Origin: Atrina japonica
Taxonomy: Eukaryota; Mollusca; Bivalvia; Pterioida; Pinnidae
Reading direction: 5' to 3'
Assembly (NCBI GenBank): GCA_030159075.1
Contig: BROG01001148.1
Coordinates: 1-64,000 of the forward strand
Length of the DNA: 64,000 nucleotides
Below, piece after piece: positions 46,883 to 59,293 of this stretch. The notes below the pieces were generated by a model. The model was not told the DNA's origin. It was given only the letters and a program-made list of their open reading frames with translations, and searched no databases. Numbering within the stretch: the first letter of the stretch is position 1; each line of letters begins with the position of its first letter. Both the position numbers and the translations under genes were made by a program.

Positions 46883-47179
46883 TTTAAGTCCAATACTCAA
46901 TACCAGCATAGCATCTTGTTGATCTGTAAGATTTACTTGTGAACATAATCGTGGTTAATAGAAGGCGAATATTTATAATAAGTCATCCGCTTAAGGCATC
47001 AGGTAAATAAATCAAATTAAATATTTCTCTATTTTCAGCTCTATGCGTCATTTGTACATGTTATATGGATAAATCTTTTTACATTATTCTCAGTTTATTG
47101 GACCGATGATATATGTTTTGTAGGATTTATAAACGTCACTTCGTAAAAATAAATCTAAATGAGATCAGTTGCAATAATG

Positions 47180-47405
47180 CTGGTATCATATAGAAAAATC
47201 TTCCGCATAAAGAATCCCCACCCGGAAAGATTTCTATATAGAAAAATTCCCCTGGAAATTGCTTTACATAGAAAATCTTACCCGAAAGGAATACTAAATA
47301 GAAAGCATATCCCGTGCGAAGTTTTTCCATATAGAGAAGGGCTTCCACTTTTATAGAAAATGCTCCCCCCGGAAATTTTTCTATACAGGAAACATTCCTC
47401 CTCAA
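47180..47405. repeat. tandem repeat, about 27-33 bp unit
   Basis: About eight units of ATATAGAAAAATTCCCCTGG, AAATTGCTTTAC and variants. Both strands stay open for 65-89 codons for that reason. Confidence 0.8.
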
Positions 47406-48285
47406 TCAGAAAAATATTAACAAATCTGTTCACGGATTATTTATGAAAACATGTGCTGAGTGTAAATCCCACATTTTTGTAAGAGACTTTCTCACTTATT
47501 TTGAGATACCCTTAAAAGATAATTTTATTCAAACTTATAAGATTAAAGTTTTAACATATTTTGAATGTTACAATATCTGTACTACTATAGAAAATTTATT
47601 AAATCTAGACCCTAAATTCTGTTGGTAAATCAGGCTATGTCTTAATTCGTTACATACTGAGCAAGTTAATCAAAGTAAAATGAATAATGAAATAAAACGA
47701 TTTATCTATACCCAACATAAAAGTCAAACCTATATATTTTAATGATAATTTTATACTAGTGTCAATTCGCTATGTCTTAGCGAATTAGACATAAACTCAT
47801 CTACCCCTGAAAAATAATAGACTCTTATCTAAGTCAATGACTAAAACCAGTCCAAATGCGTCTTTGGGGGTAAATGAATTAAAAACACCACTGAATTTGA
47901 CACACGCACCATCTGTTGTCAACTTTCCACATCTAATAAGTGGAATCCCTTTATGATTGAATAGTTCAACAAAGGACTACCTCGTATACAGAGGCAAAGT
48001 AATTTGTGATAAGTTGTCGTTGTACAGAAAAGAGAATCCCCGTATAACATTTCACAAAGAACAAAATTCAGTAACTGACATAATCGGCCCTGTAAATTAA
48101 GGAAATTGTAGGTAATTCGTTGTATTTAACTTAAAGTATTTTTAAAAAGTCTGATCGCTGATCTGAAACATAATGAATTAAACGGTAATTCTAAAATATC
48201 TAGAAATCGGCGCACGATGACTGGAAGTTTAAACTAATCTCTTTTATGCTACAAATTTCATCGCGTGATATGAAGACACGCATTT

Positions 48286-49310
48286 TCTGTGAATCTGTAG
48301 TCAGCTGGTTACAAAATTCATTCTATTTAATTGGCTTTGCGGTAGGAGATTTTTCATATGACGTAACAGCTGAACAGCCGTGTGAGACGAGAAGTAGTTC
48401 CCCTTTTCTGTCCTGAAATACTAAATGGAATTAAGGTTTATTTTCATATTTTCATATCATTTTGAAAGAAACTTGTGATATGGAAAATTTTGAATAAGAG
48501 TCAGATTTGTTTTTAAGTTATTTTAGAATATTCGTCTGCTTGGTAACCGGAAGGTTAAATGTGTCAGAAGAGAATTGAAAATGCAAATGGCCGCCCGCGC
48601 CCATGAGTATGCTGTATAATGTATTTACAACGAATTTGCGTTTGAATTCTGATATATTATTAATGGGATATACTATAGAAAGTTTGAGTGTGACTTACAA
48701 GAAGTGAGACAGCTAATATTCAATCATGACAACTGAAAGTAGCCATTTTATTTGACATTTTTTTTACCAACCATCAATGATGACTGATTGGTACGTAACC
48801 TACGTAAGTAGGCCCATTTCACACGATGCGGGTGACGAATTGTTTCTGATAGGAATATCCAGTGAAGGCAAACAAATCGACTTGTTTATCACGAGATGCT
48901 TGACAAAGTTGCACCAGGCCTTACTCTCTTTTTTCTGTTGTAACTATGAAGCGAACTTTCATTTCTGTGCCAGACGGTGGTCTGTGGTTCTGGTCATAAC
49001 ATGACCTAGATATATCGCGATATGGGCCTGTAGGCTGTACAATGTGCTACAGATGTAGTCTCGTGTTTCCGATTTCTTTCTGTGATTTTTATTTGTTTTG
49101 TGGTAGACCTAATGTATCGCTTTTAAGATTAAATATATAAGAAATAAACATGTGATATTCTATTCTTAATTGATTCGTTCATGTATTCTTACGCTGAAAA
49201 GTAAAGCGGTTAATACTCTGGGCACACGACTGCATTTACCGGAATATACAATATATCGCTCTATATACTTGCAATGAAGGGAATTGCAGTCGGTATGTAA
49301 ATTTATTTTA
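48286..49310 (+). repeat. dispersed repeat D, + copy
   Basis: 48480-49310 is the inverted partner of 25080-25875. Its left part, 48286-48500 (TCATATGACGTAACAGCTGA, GTGTGAGACGAGAAGTA, GATATGGAAAATTTTGAATA), recurs at 54366-54570. The shared open frame (from 48780: MTDWYVTYVSRPISHDAGDE) has no known domain. Confidence 0.75.
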
Positions 49311-49517
49311 ATTCAAGTTTTTTTATTCTGATTCACACATATATTGCGACATCTTGGCGACGTTATACGCGTTATATATACTGTATACGTAAAAACTGTA
49401 CAATTCATGTTTTGTGGACTTGGGTACCTTACATTTAGTGTTACACTTCAAAAGTTAATTACATTATGGTCATCAACTATTTTTTGTAGATAATGGAAAG
49501 AGAGATAGACACTGTTC

Positions 49518-49709
49518 TTTAGACAGATAGATGGATAAATAGATAGATGGATGGATAGATGTATGGATAATGGATGGACGGACGGATGGAAATATGGATG
49601 GATGGATGGACGCACGGACAGACAGACACGCTGATAGATGGATAGATAGATAGATAGATAGACAGACAGACTAACAGATATATAGATATATAGATAAATA
49701 AATAAATAA

Positions 49710-49749
<40 letters not shown>

Positions 49750-49750
49750 C
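49518..49750. repeat. GATA/GATG tetranucleotide microsatellite
   Basis: Runs of GATA, GATG and GACA reach to within 20 bp of DHDH copy 3 exon 6. Confidence 0.95.
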
Positions 49751-49765
49751 AAAATTTATCTTTAC

Positions 49766-49912
49766 CTGCTAGGATACACTTTCGCACATGGTTGGCTTCG
49801 TAACTAAGTCCCCCACTATTCGGATAATCAAACAGAACTGGTCCCTCATGTATTTTATTTGTAATTTTCTTTCCAACGATGCCTCCTCGGGACAGTAAAA
49901 TTGCTCTTGAAT
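49766..49912 (-). pseudogene. DHDH copy 3, exon 6, frameshifted
   Basis: It enters as IQEQFYCPEEASLERKL, aligned with LPDTFFAPVEASL of copy 2, and must change frame to continue as EGPVLFDYPNSGGLSYEANH and VRKCILAG before donor GTAAAG. Total length is four bases less than in the other copies. Confidence 0.8.
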
Positions 49913-51617
49913 CTGCAACATATAGAATGGATCAAGATGTCTGTCAGAATATGTAAACTTTGTAGTGTCATCTTCTATACGCTTTATATATACTGTGCAC
50001 GTAAAATATTTCGCCATTTTACGACAGAAAACATATTCACCCCGTCTTGAATTCCTCCAAAAACACACCAGCCCAATGGACGGCATGTATGCCCATGCTT
50101 CATTAGTTTAGCTTGAAAATTTCGCTTTCATTTTAAATTTGCTTTCTCATCTAAGGGCAAAAATGGCGAAAATTAAACGGGAGCGAAACTTTCGATGTAT
50201 ACAAGAGTAGATAATATTTTTCTCTGTCGCTGCTGAAATATTTTGACATAATGTAAAAATGTAAGAATATTTTATTATTCTGTCAACAGTCTTTACTCAC
50301 AGATGCGTGACTTGTGAGAGAAAAAAGGGCATTGGTACTGTCGTTGTTTGTTTTTGGACATTCGCGTTTACTAACGACTGACCGTAGAACAGTAGAAAAG
50401 GAGGGTACATCCTAGGATGGAACAGCTGGGTGCAGGTTGGACAGCTGCCAAACACAGAAACTGAAATACTACATCAGGGCCGTATGTGGCAATGGACATT
50501 GTAATGATATGTATCTCAAATAGTTTGGGATTGTCCCTATGTATTACGTTACATGTACTTTAACATTGTCCCTATTTACCACAGATGCACTCTTCTGTGT
50601 GGAGTCTTGTAACTTCAGTTGTTTCCTGTTCATAATAAATGCATGTCATCCAAAGTGGCCGTCTTTGTCTTTATAAATAAAGACAAGTCCTGTAGCTCAA
50701 AGGAACTACAAGACAACACAGACATGACAATGAAAGGTGTGTTGAGATGATAACGTTTTGTAGATTTTAATGTTATCTGTAAACTTCTGTAAGCTGATGT
50801 CGATCTGTTATAATCTGTCATGGATGTGTTGCGTGGATAAGGAAATCTCCATCTGAGTCGTAAGAATCTAGTTGTCCAATCCGAGGATTTCCTGACTTTT
50901 GGACTTTCTGATTCTTATCTTGAGGCTTGAGATTTCCCTTTCCACGCATCACCTCCATTTTTGATTTATTTTTCTCCCATGCTTCAAATACATAATTATG
51001 GTCGAAAATAAAATCTGACGCAAGTTTTAAAGCATTGTATTTTCATCACATAGAAATCATACGTTATACAATTATATTGTGACGTCACAGCGAGTGTAGC
51101 TTGTCTACACCGCAGGATGTGGACAAAAAAAATTCTATCTTGGAAAAGCGGTAGATACACCAGTCCATGTTGAGAGAATATGTCCTCTATAATAGTTGCA
51201 GACCCGTTTATATAGACTAACAGATTCAGTCTCAGAATTTTCCAGATATATCACGAAGTATTATGGTATTTACATTTCTTAGTAGATCTACTTATCATAC
51301 GAGAAAGTTTGTGTGACCAGTAAAATATTGCGGGCTCGGGTGTCGCCAAACCGGCGGGTGTTACCGGACATTATTTTTTATAATTAAATTATGCAATAGT
51401 TGCTAAGTATTTTCCATGAGATGCACTATTATGGATTTGCTTGAATTTTCGCTAAACTGTCAGAAATTTCAGCTCGAAAAGCTGTCAAACAATTGTGTCA
51501 TCAGAAGTTTTCAATTTACGTCTCCTGTGGATGTTATTACTTACGCATGCGCATACATTTTTGGCCTCAAGTCTAAAGACTCTGGATACACCTGGAACAC
51601 GAAATCTTTTGTTTGTT

Positions 51618-51838
51618 TATTGCTGTTTAACGTTCACTCAAGAATATTTCACTCATATGGAGACGTCACCAAATGCCGATGAAGGGGTTCAAATTTTGGC
51701 CTATGCTCGACACTTACGGCCATTGAGAAATGAGAGTTCTTTAACGCGCCGACACCTACTGTGACACGTGACCTCGGTTTTTACTGTCCCATCGATCAAG
51801 AGTCGAGCGCGCTACCTACAGGGCCAGGCCGGCTCTGG
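51618..51838 (-). mobile_element. SINE with 14-bp target duplication
   Basis: The body runs from TGTTTAACGTTCACTCAAGA to the tRNA-like head ending GCCGGCTCT (51838). CTGGAACACGAAAT occurs directly before (about 51590-51603) and directly after it (from 51836), as expected for target-primed insertion. The right flank to 51930 is shared with the SINE at 20870-21210. Confidence 0.75.
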
Positions 51839-52666
51839 AACACGAAATGGTCATTTTTACTAAAACCATTCTGATAAATAAACATTACCTTGTCAGCAGA
51901 ATGGCCATGATGTAGGGTGTGTTTGATTGGAAATATCAGGCCGTCCGATTATAGCCGAATACATTTTAGTGTTGTCGACTATCATCGGAAACATGTTAAT
52001 AAAATTACTTATACACGTGTTAATATTGATTATTGATGCATTTTGATATTTTATAAGACATATTGGAATTAATTTATGCATTGTAGCAGCTTTTTATTTA
52101 GTCATAATTTTAATCTTAATGAATGTAATGTGTTAAATATCATCAAAGCGATGTCTCTGACAAAACCGGAAGTAGAAGGCTTGGGATTTTGTATGATCAC
52201 TCATAATCCTTCTAGTGTCACATTTGTGAATGATTAAATAGTGTACATGTTCATATTCAATGTTTTGTTTTAATGAATTATTTTTTGCATTATCTATGAA
52301 TATATATTCTGCATTTCAATAAAATGGTTATGGTGTCTGGTAACACACTATATACTGTTCGACGAAAGACGCATGTGTCCGATTGTGCCCTCTTCTATGC
52401 AATCCGATGCACCTTATTTTTCTTGTTACTAGTGATAGTTAACAGGATATGACATTTGTCTGTTAACCCCCGAATGTTTTACCGTGTACTGAACCATCAT
52501 ACGACCCTAGACCATTTAGACAAGAGGCAAAATGGACAGTGGCTTAGGTGTCCGATAATACCTGACCCCACTCTTCCATACCAGTTTCTATTTCAACAAC
52601 AAAATGGTCAATTTGTTTTCAGAATTATAGTTAGACCTTTTTAAATGATACATATTGGATACATAC

Positions 52667-52779
52667 ATCGATCAATCCTTCACTTCCACATTGTTTATCG
52701 TCGAGAACCATGCTGTAGATTAGAACTGCTCTGGCGCCATTTTTATAGCTCAGTATCATTGTACCATCGACATCCACTC
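52667..52779 (-). pseudogene. DHDH copy 3, exon 5
   Basis: Acceptor TTTGAG, donor GTATGT. VDVDGTMILSYKNGARAVLI, then YSMVLDDKQCGSEGLID. It is six codons shorter than in copy 2; the missing part corresponds to the TTGANTKS region. Confidence 0.75.
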
Positions 52780-52884
52780 CTCAAATACAAGATAATAATC
52801 TGTATAAACTCTCTTTCGAAATATTTAAATATGTTATATATTATTGATAAAATAAGCTTTGGGCATTTGTGTGCCTCCAGATCT

Positions 52885-53031
52885 GGGCCTGGCACCATAA
52901 AACTTAAGAACTACTTAAGTCTAAAAACTTTACTCAACTTTGGCTAGTCCCGAGATCTGATTGGCTGAGCAGACAAAGTTCAGAATATTTTCAGACTTGA
53001 GTAAATTCTCAAGTTTTATGGTGCCGGGCCC
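52885..53031. mobile_element. MITE with GGGCCTGGCACCATAAAAC ends
   Basis: The ends GGGCCTGGCACCATAAAACT and AGTTTTATGGTGCCGGGCCC are inverted, and the inner CTTAAGAA / TTCTCAAG extend the stem. The middle carries CTGATTGGCTGAGCAGAC. It is inserted in the dispersed repeat that continues at 53040 (CGAAAGGGAGTGATCACTGT), which is also seen at 44.87 kb. Confidence 0.8.
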
Positions 53032-53124
53032 TGATTGGCGAAAGGGAGTGATCACTGTACATGGTTGTACTCCAGAAATACACTTTAACATAATTGAGAG
53101 GGGGCTCGATATTGTTTAACAAGA

Positions 53125-55340
53125 TCCCCGTTCGACTGTAAAACGTAGTATTGCAAACTATATTTATTTCATGCTTTTTTGTGCGTTTGAATCCCGATGA
53201 TTTTGGTTTATAGGATGGTTTATTTTCGACAGTTTGTTTATTTGCAATTTATTGTGTCCCAAATATGTTGTCGAGTGTCAAGGACAGCTTATATTGCTTT
53301 AAGTTGTTAATTGACATTAATTAAGATAATACAAAAACATGTAATACGTTTAGAAAAATCAATACACATGTATTCACATTTGTAAATAGTCCTACCATAG
53401 CATGGGGTTGTATGATATCGCGGTACTTATGGGATTTTCTTAAATTACAGATAAAATAAAATTTACTAGGGAAGTTGTCTCCTGTTTCATTATAGTATAG
53501 GGAAAGATCTATTGTTCCATATGATTTTTACATTTCTTTCCCAGCAAGTGCTGATGTCACAGCATCCGCCATTACACACATGAAAGGAAGGTTACTATAT
53601 GAAATCGCGGTAATGACAATATTTCCTTCTACGGAGGACCAGAAGTGCTAATTAGTCATAAAAACTCGTCAATCTGTATAACTGAATGTGTGGATTAAGT
53701 TCTAAGGGAATGAAATTTTAAAATGACCAAAAAACAAACCCAGGAGGACAATTCCAAAAAATATGGTTTTATAAAGAAAGTCGAATCTAACCTGTATGGC
53801 AGTGTGCTGTATCAAACAATGGAACATCATCAACACAGATAGCATTAACAAATTTGAGTTTATATACATGTTGTAAATCTTGTGTTACGATAAATTTTGC
53901 TGATCTTCACAATGGGATTGCTGATGTTTTCATTAAAAACGTTACTGAACGTTAATAAAAACGTTATTGCACCTTAAGACTTCTATAAAATTTTCGACCG
54001 ACCAGCGTTCTTCCATATAAGGATGGCTATGTGACCTTTGACCTTTTATCGATTGCAACCATCAGACGACACAAACTTGCCTGTTCCGATAGGAATTCGT
54101 TCATTTTACAATGGCAATTTGTAGTATTGTGTTACATATATCGGTAGTTGCAGAAAAGCGTAATGTTGCAAGGAATGCATTTAAAATTGTTTATTAATCT
54201 CCAACATTTTTCTGATTTCTCAAATTCTCTGGTATTTCCCTTCACTTACATTTCTTTATTGATAGTCCGCGTAATCAAATGATTCCACATTATGTTGTAA
54301 TTAATTGAAAACGATGAAATGCAAATGAAAAGCAATCCTTATATTTATATATATATTACCATTTTCTGTGAAACTGTTAGTTGGTTACGAAATTCATTCT
54401 ATATAATTGCTTTGCGGTGGGATTTTTTCATATGACGTAACATCTAAACAGGTGTGTGAGACGAGAAGTATTTCCTTTCTTCTGCCCGGAAATGCTAAGT
54501 GGAATGAAGGATTATTTTCTTATTTTCATATCATTTTGAAAGGAACTAGTGATATGGAAAATTTTGAATACTTATTGTCAGATTTATCTCGTTCGATCGA
54601 CTTACTGACTTGTGGAAACGAGATAATCGACCAATCATATTGTACCTATGCAAGGGGAGATACTAAAGACCGGATTTTGTTGTTGTCCGGATATGTTCGG
54701 GTATGACCGGACGGAGTTTTATGTGCATTTAACATGAAAATAGTATAAAAGAGTTATAATTTTATGAATCTTTAGGATATAAACTACAAATATGTCAAAA
54801 ATTTGAATACATTTTCTGTTTTTTTAGTATCTTGATAGGCTTTTAAAATCGTGATACATCGTGCCGATCTCATATTGACCTGAACGCTGACCAGAATTGT
54901 CCTGAAGGAGTTTTATTTGCATTTAAAAGTAAAATAACACGGTAAACGCGTGTTTTTATGTACCAGAGAATTTCAGAAATCAGAAAAATCCTGAGATAGT
55001 TTATTTAGACTTAATTAATAAGTGAAACATTACCTTATGCTGTATTCATACGCGCCTTACTGTTGTATACAAGAGGAATATCAATTGATGCTTGCCGTCC
55101 TGACCTAAATATAAATCTACGCGTGTTTTAATTATTTAACGACTGCACATGTCAATATCTCACTGATCAATTTTTTTTTTTATGTTTAAATACAGTTTTG
55201 TGAGAAAGAAAATAAAGCATACATTATAGATCTAGTGATTGAGGTCTTTATCTCTGTGTATTCCAGATCGCGCAAACTATTATTGAAGTTTATTTTTTAT
55301 ATTAAAAGTGCATTCCAATATAAAATGTACTCTAAGCACT
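53125..55340. other. copy 3 intron region where exon 4 is expected; no exon seen
   Basis: I read both strands for the conserved ALWSRCFP and GGGCLL-GIY codons and found none. It holds AT-rich sequence and a fragment of dispersed repeat D at 54366-54570. Confidence 0.55.
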
Positions 55341-55344
55341 TAAC

Positions 55345-55508
55345 CTCAATGAAAAATTTCTTTTTCTTTCTTTCTAATTCGAACAACTCCAGAGTTTGAT
55401 TTGTACAAATCGCCATTGGTATCTCACACAACACATGGTGTCCAGCATTCAGTATTTGTCTGGTAAGTGACACGTGTTTATTGTTTATGACTCCAATATA
55501 GACAACAT
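55345..55508 (-). pseudogene. DHDH copy 3, exon 3 with lost lysine
   Basis: VVYIGVINNKHVSLTRQILN, then HHVLCEIPMAICTNQ, ending KKFFIE; donor GTTAAG. The Glu-Lys-Pro of the other copies is Glu-Ile-Pro. Confidence 0.85.
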
Positions 55509-55511
55509 CTG

Positions 55512-56112
55512 ATGAAAATGTACAATAAAATCATCATAATCAACATCATTGCCGCTTCCACCACCACCATCCCTACCATCATCATCATCATCATCATTAT
55601 CATCGTCGTCATCATCGCCGCTACCAACACCACCATCATCATCTTTGCCGCTACCACGTACCACCATCAATATCATCGCCGCTACCACCACCATCACCAC
55701 CACCACCATCAGCATCATCACCATCATCATCATCATCATCGCTGCCACCAACATCATTATTATCATCATCATCATCATTATCATCATCATTAGCATCACC
55801 ATCGTCGTCATCGTCATCATCATCATCATCATCGTCGTCATCATCATCATCGTCATTATCGCCGCTACCAACACCACCATCATCATCTTTGCCGCTACCA
55901 CGTACCACCATCAATATCATCGCCGCTACCACCACCATCACCACCACCACCATCATCATCAGCATCATCATCATCATCATCATCGTCGTCGTCGTCATCA
56001 TCGCTGCCACCAACACCATTATTATCATCATCATTATCATCAGCAGCAGCAGCAGCAGCAGCAGCAGCATCATCATCATCAGCAGCAGCATCATCATCAT
56101 CATCATCAAAAC
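55512..56112. repeat. ATC/ACC trinucleotide array with an internal 250-bp duplication
   Basis: The array starts right at the copy 3 exon 3 acceptor. The segment CCAACACCACCATCATCATC, TTTGCCGCTACCACGTACCA at about 55623 recurs 250 bp later at about 55870. A (CAG)n run follows near 56040. Frames open on both strands are artefacts. Confidence 0.9.
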
Positions 56113-56544
56113 TCCCTTACTGTAGTATTTTAGTTGTTGTTATTTTACTTTCGATCATTTTACACCCAATATGACGGATTTTCAACTTTTTACGGTTTTT
56201 GCATCTTAATATCTGTTCCTCGATGACGAGTGTGTTAAATGTACGGGGTTGCTAGGTTCTAATTTACAGTTGAATACAAAATTTAATTATTTACATGTTT
56301 AACTAATAATGAGAAGCATTGGTCAATAATCTCCCTTATTGATAGATGTCAATCCTGTAGATTGGATATTATGGACATCAAAAGTGTGGAAAGGGGGAAA
56401 GAACCTGTTGATCTGATCGGTCAGTAGATGAAACATTAGCTTTGTCATTTATAAGTGAATCAATAAAAATAAACAAGAATATTTGTAGTACTGTCAGATG
56501 ATAATAGAAAATTTCTTTTGGCGCAGAATAATAAGTTATCATCG

Positions 56545-56675
56545 ACAGAGGATGCTTACTCCTCCATGGCACCTGATCTCACCTCTTGATTTTAAGAGGT
56601 CCGTGTTTATCCATTTTTAGCAGATTTGTACCTAGATCCTGGACATCCAAATGATTTATACTTTGGTATCTGAGA
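56545..56675 (+). mobile_element. family T retroelement tail
   Basis: GAGGATGCTTACTCCTCCAT, GGCACCTGATCTCACCTCTT, AAGAGGTCCGTGTTTATCC, then ATTTATACTTTGGTATCTGA. Confidence 0.65.
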
Positions 56676-56790
56676 TTTTTTATATTATAAACAATTAAAC
56701 ATTTTAAAGTAGAAATGCAATGGCAATTATATTACATTATTGATTACATATATTTTGTTTAATACTATTGATCTTTCAGCACATAGTACT

Positions 56791-57009
56791 GGGCCCAGCA
56801 TCATAAAACCTAAGAATTACTTACGTCTAGAAATTTTACTCAAGTGTGGCAAATCCTGAAATCTGATTGGCTGAGCAGGCCAATTTGAGAATGTTCTCAG
56901 ACTTGAGTAAATTCTCAAGTTTTATGGTGCTGGGTCCTGATTAGCTGAGCAGGTCAATTTGAGAATATTCTCAGACGAGTAAATTCTCAAGTTTCATGGT
57001 GCCGGGCCC
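56791..57009. mobile_element. MITE with GGGCCCAGCATCATAAAAC ends, extended copy
   Basis: Same family as 52885-53031. The right half is present twice: CAAGTTTTATGGTGCTGGGT at about 56919 and CAAGTTTCATGGTGCCGGGC at 57007, each preceded by CTGAGCAGG..AATTTGAGAAT. It has grown by an internal duplication of about 80 bp. Confidence 0.8.
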
Positions 57010-57356
57010 AGATTTGACCCAGACCTATATATATGGGAATGAGATTGGCCTGAAGTTTGACGAATAAGCATTAAATACTAGGGGATAAGTAAAAGTCATT
57101 TCATTCGAGTTCTATTTTTGGTCACAATATTTGTTTGTTTAATTATCAAATATCAATTACCACTTGTTGTTTATCTGCTGGACTTGATACACGAAAGCGA
57201 CATCTGGAATCAAATGTAGATAATCTTTACAAATATTTGTTTTGAACAATAACATTGATTTAGCTTACGTTAAATCAGTGACAGGAACCAAGAAAAAAGT
57301 GACAAAGACGATTCATCTATTAAGAAGACATTTATTGAGGTAAGGTGAATTATTAC

Positions 57357-57468
57357 CAATATCAGGATTGTCTGCCATTTCGTCATAGGAATCGTAAGCA
57401 TTCTTGATGTCAAACTTTTCTGCGAAAGCCTGGGCTCTTTGTTTCGACTTTGAGGCTACAGCCAATAT
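57357..57468 (-). pseudogene. DHDH copy 3, exon 2
   Basis: ILAVASKSKQRAQAFAEKFD, then IKNAYDSYDEMADNPDIG; donor GTAATA. Fully open. Confidence 0.85.
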
Positions 57469-57599
57469 CTGTATAATTTACAGGGAAAGATATATTTGGA
57501 CATCAATAATTCGTTTTCCTTTGTGATGCTATTTTACTGTTTATTGAACTGCCTTTATTGAAGTTTACACATGTATTAAAATGAGGCATTAGCAGTCTA

Positions 57600-58110
57600 C
57601 ATGAAACTGCAGAACTGACACCAGATTTTGAGAAAACTTCAGTAATATGGATTGGTGCTAAAATTAACTCAAAAGAAAGGATCTGCAAAGAATTGGGTGG
57701 AGGGAGAGTTTACAATTTTAGAGAATAATTATAATGCCTCACTTGAAAATATATAAAAAAAATAACTTTGAAGATAAAATTTTAAAATTAGAAGAGATAT
57801 TTATATTTGGTCAAAAGAAAATTAACCACAATGGGAAATCAACGGTTGTCAAAATATTATTACTTTTTTTTAAAAATACCCATTTATTGATTAGTTTACC
57901 AAATCCAAACCAAGATCTAATGAAACAGCTGGACAGAGAACTAGCTCAATAGATCTGGGGAGGTAGAGTGGTTAGGGTTGCTAGAAAAATAATATGTCAA
58001 GACTATAAAAATGCCGGGTGCCGCATAATTTATATAATAACTTTTGTTAAAGCTTTAAAACTGACACGGATTCGCCGAATTTTACCAGTAATGTTTTTGT
58101 TGATAATTCC
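57600..58110 (+). mobile_element. L1-like LINE fragment, 3' end of the reverse transcriptase ORF
   Basis: Pieces in shifting frames read WVEGEFTILENNYNASLENI, NFEDKILKLEEIF, HLLISLPNPNQDLMKQLDRE, then IWGGRVVRVARKIICQDYKN and FVKALKLTRIRRIL. LP-P, then IWGG, then the K-I-C-DY--GG-I-----ALK--WI-R pattern are typical of the end of L1/Tx1-type reverse transcriptases. Several stops and frameshifts make it dead. It lies in intron 1 of DHDH copy 3, opposite in sense. Confidence 0.75.
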
Positions 58111-58384
58111 CCCGACCCCCAAAAATGTAACTGTATTTTTTACGTCGCCCATGTGGCACAATGCCTTCATGAGAGTTGGTCAAACATGTACTTTTATTTA
58201 AAAAAAAGTATGAATCAGGTATTGTGCTAGTTCGGGGCCTATAATTGAACTCAACCTATATTTAGGTCCACTTAGGCAGTATGTATTATCCCTATTGTGA
58301 CATCAGTCATCCGACTAAACGTGTGAAATGTAGAACACCGATTGCATAAAAAGTGTATAACTACTTAACAGTATTCTTTTTCAG

Positions 58385-58385
<1 letters not shown>

Positions 58386-58452
<67 letters not shown>
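58386..58452. repeat. (CT)n microsatellite
   Basis: About 33 CT units in copy 3 intron 1. Confidence 0.95.
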
Positions 58453-58455
<3 letters not shown>

Positions 58456-58786
58456 CACACTTCAGACTTGAATGCATTCTGTAAAACTCGAAATAATAAT
58501 AATGATTAGTTGTTAACTTAAAACGTTAATATTTACTGCGAAGAAACATGTATTGGTTGTTTAAAAGTAACAGTTCCAGTTGCTGTTTCTAAGTCTCTTT
58601 TTGTATTCTAAATATAAACTACATAATACCAATGTAGAATTTTTTATTACCGGTGACAAATGGGAGGCTATAGAATGTGTAATTACACAATAAGATTACG
58701 CGAAAGGAAATTTTTGATCTTACACAAAACAATCTGTATCGGAACATCTATCAAGATGTGGTTTAGCAGAATGATAAAAACAATAC

Positions 58787-58876
58787 CTTATGTTCTCCTG
58801 GTGGTAAGGTTTTCACAGCTGAGCAAAAGTCACTAGAAATCAACCCAGCACCACATATTTCCAACCGTAACGCCAT
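58787..58876 (-). pseudogene. DHDH copy 3, exon 1
   Basis: MALRLEICGAGLISSDFCSA, then VKTLPPGEHK; donor GTATTG. Trp-Gly of the first strand is Leu-Glu here. A CAG lies seven bases before the ATG codon region, as in the other copies. Confidence 0.85.
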
Positions 58877-59172
58877 TGTGATCCCTGATCTTAACACGAA
58901 AAAAATAGATTTATTGTGAATTTTAATTCTTTCTCGACTCATCCTTCCATATATTTTTAACCAAAATATCCAAATAATTGTTTTACATTCTGTAGTCGAC
59001 AAATTATATTCAACAAATGTGCAATAAATATTGTCAGGTGTATTAGTTTATTACACAAAGACACCAATAACTCTCTTCTTCTTTAGGACAATCGAGTTTG
59101 TTAGTGGGTATTTTGTTTTGTGTATATTTGACTAACTGTCTGTATTTGTACATGTACTGTGTCCAGACTGCT

Positions 59173-59293
<121 letters not shown>

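Larger units (their letters stand above)
49766..58884 (-). pseudogene. DHDH-like copy 3, decayed
   Basis: Recognisable - strand exons: exon 1 58787-58876, exon 2 57357-57468, exon 3 55345-55508, exon 5 52667-52779, exon 6 49766-49912. Exons 1-3 keep the exact sizes 90, 112 and 164 and GT-AG ends. I find nothing like exon 4 (ALWSRCFP..GGGCLL) between 52780 and 55344, nor exon 7 left of 49766. Exon 3 reads CEIPMAI, losing the catalytic lysine. Exon 5 is 18 nt short and still open. Exon 6 is 147 nt and changes frame between EEASL and EGPVLFDYP. It is the most divergent copy (opens MALRLEICGAGLISSDF). Introns contain LINE, MITE and trinucleotide insertions. Confidence 0.85.

Noticed and set aside
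55485..56133. Frames rich in Met, His, Ile or Asp on both strands
   Set aside because: Trinucleotide repeat artefacts next to DHDH copy 3 exon 3.
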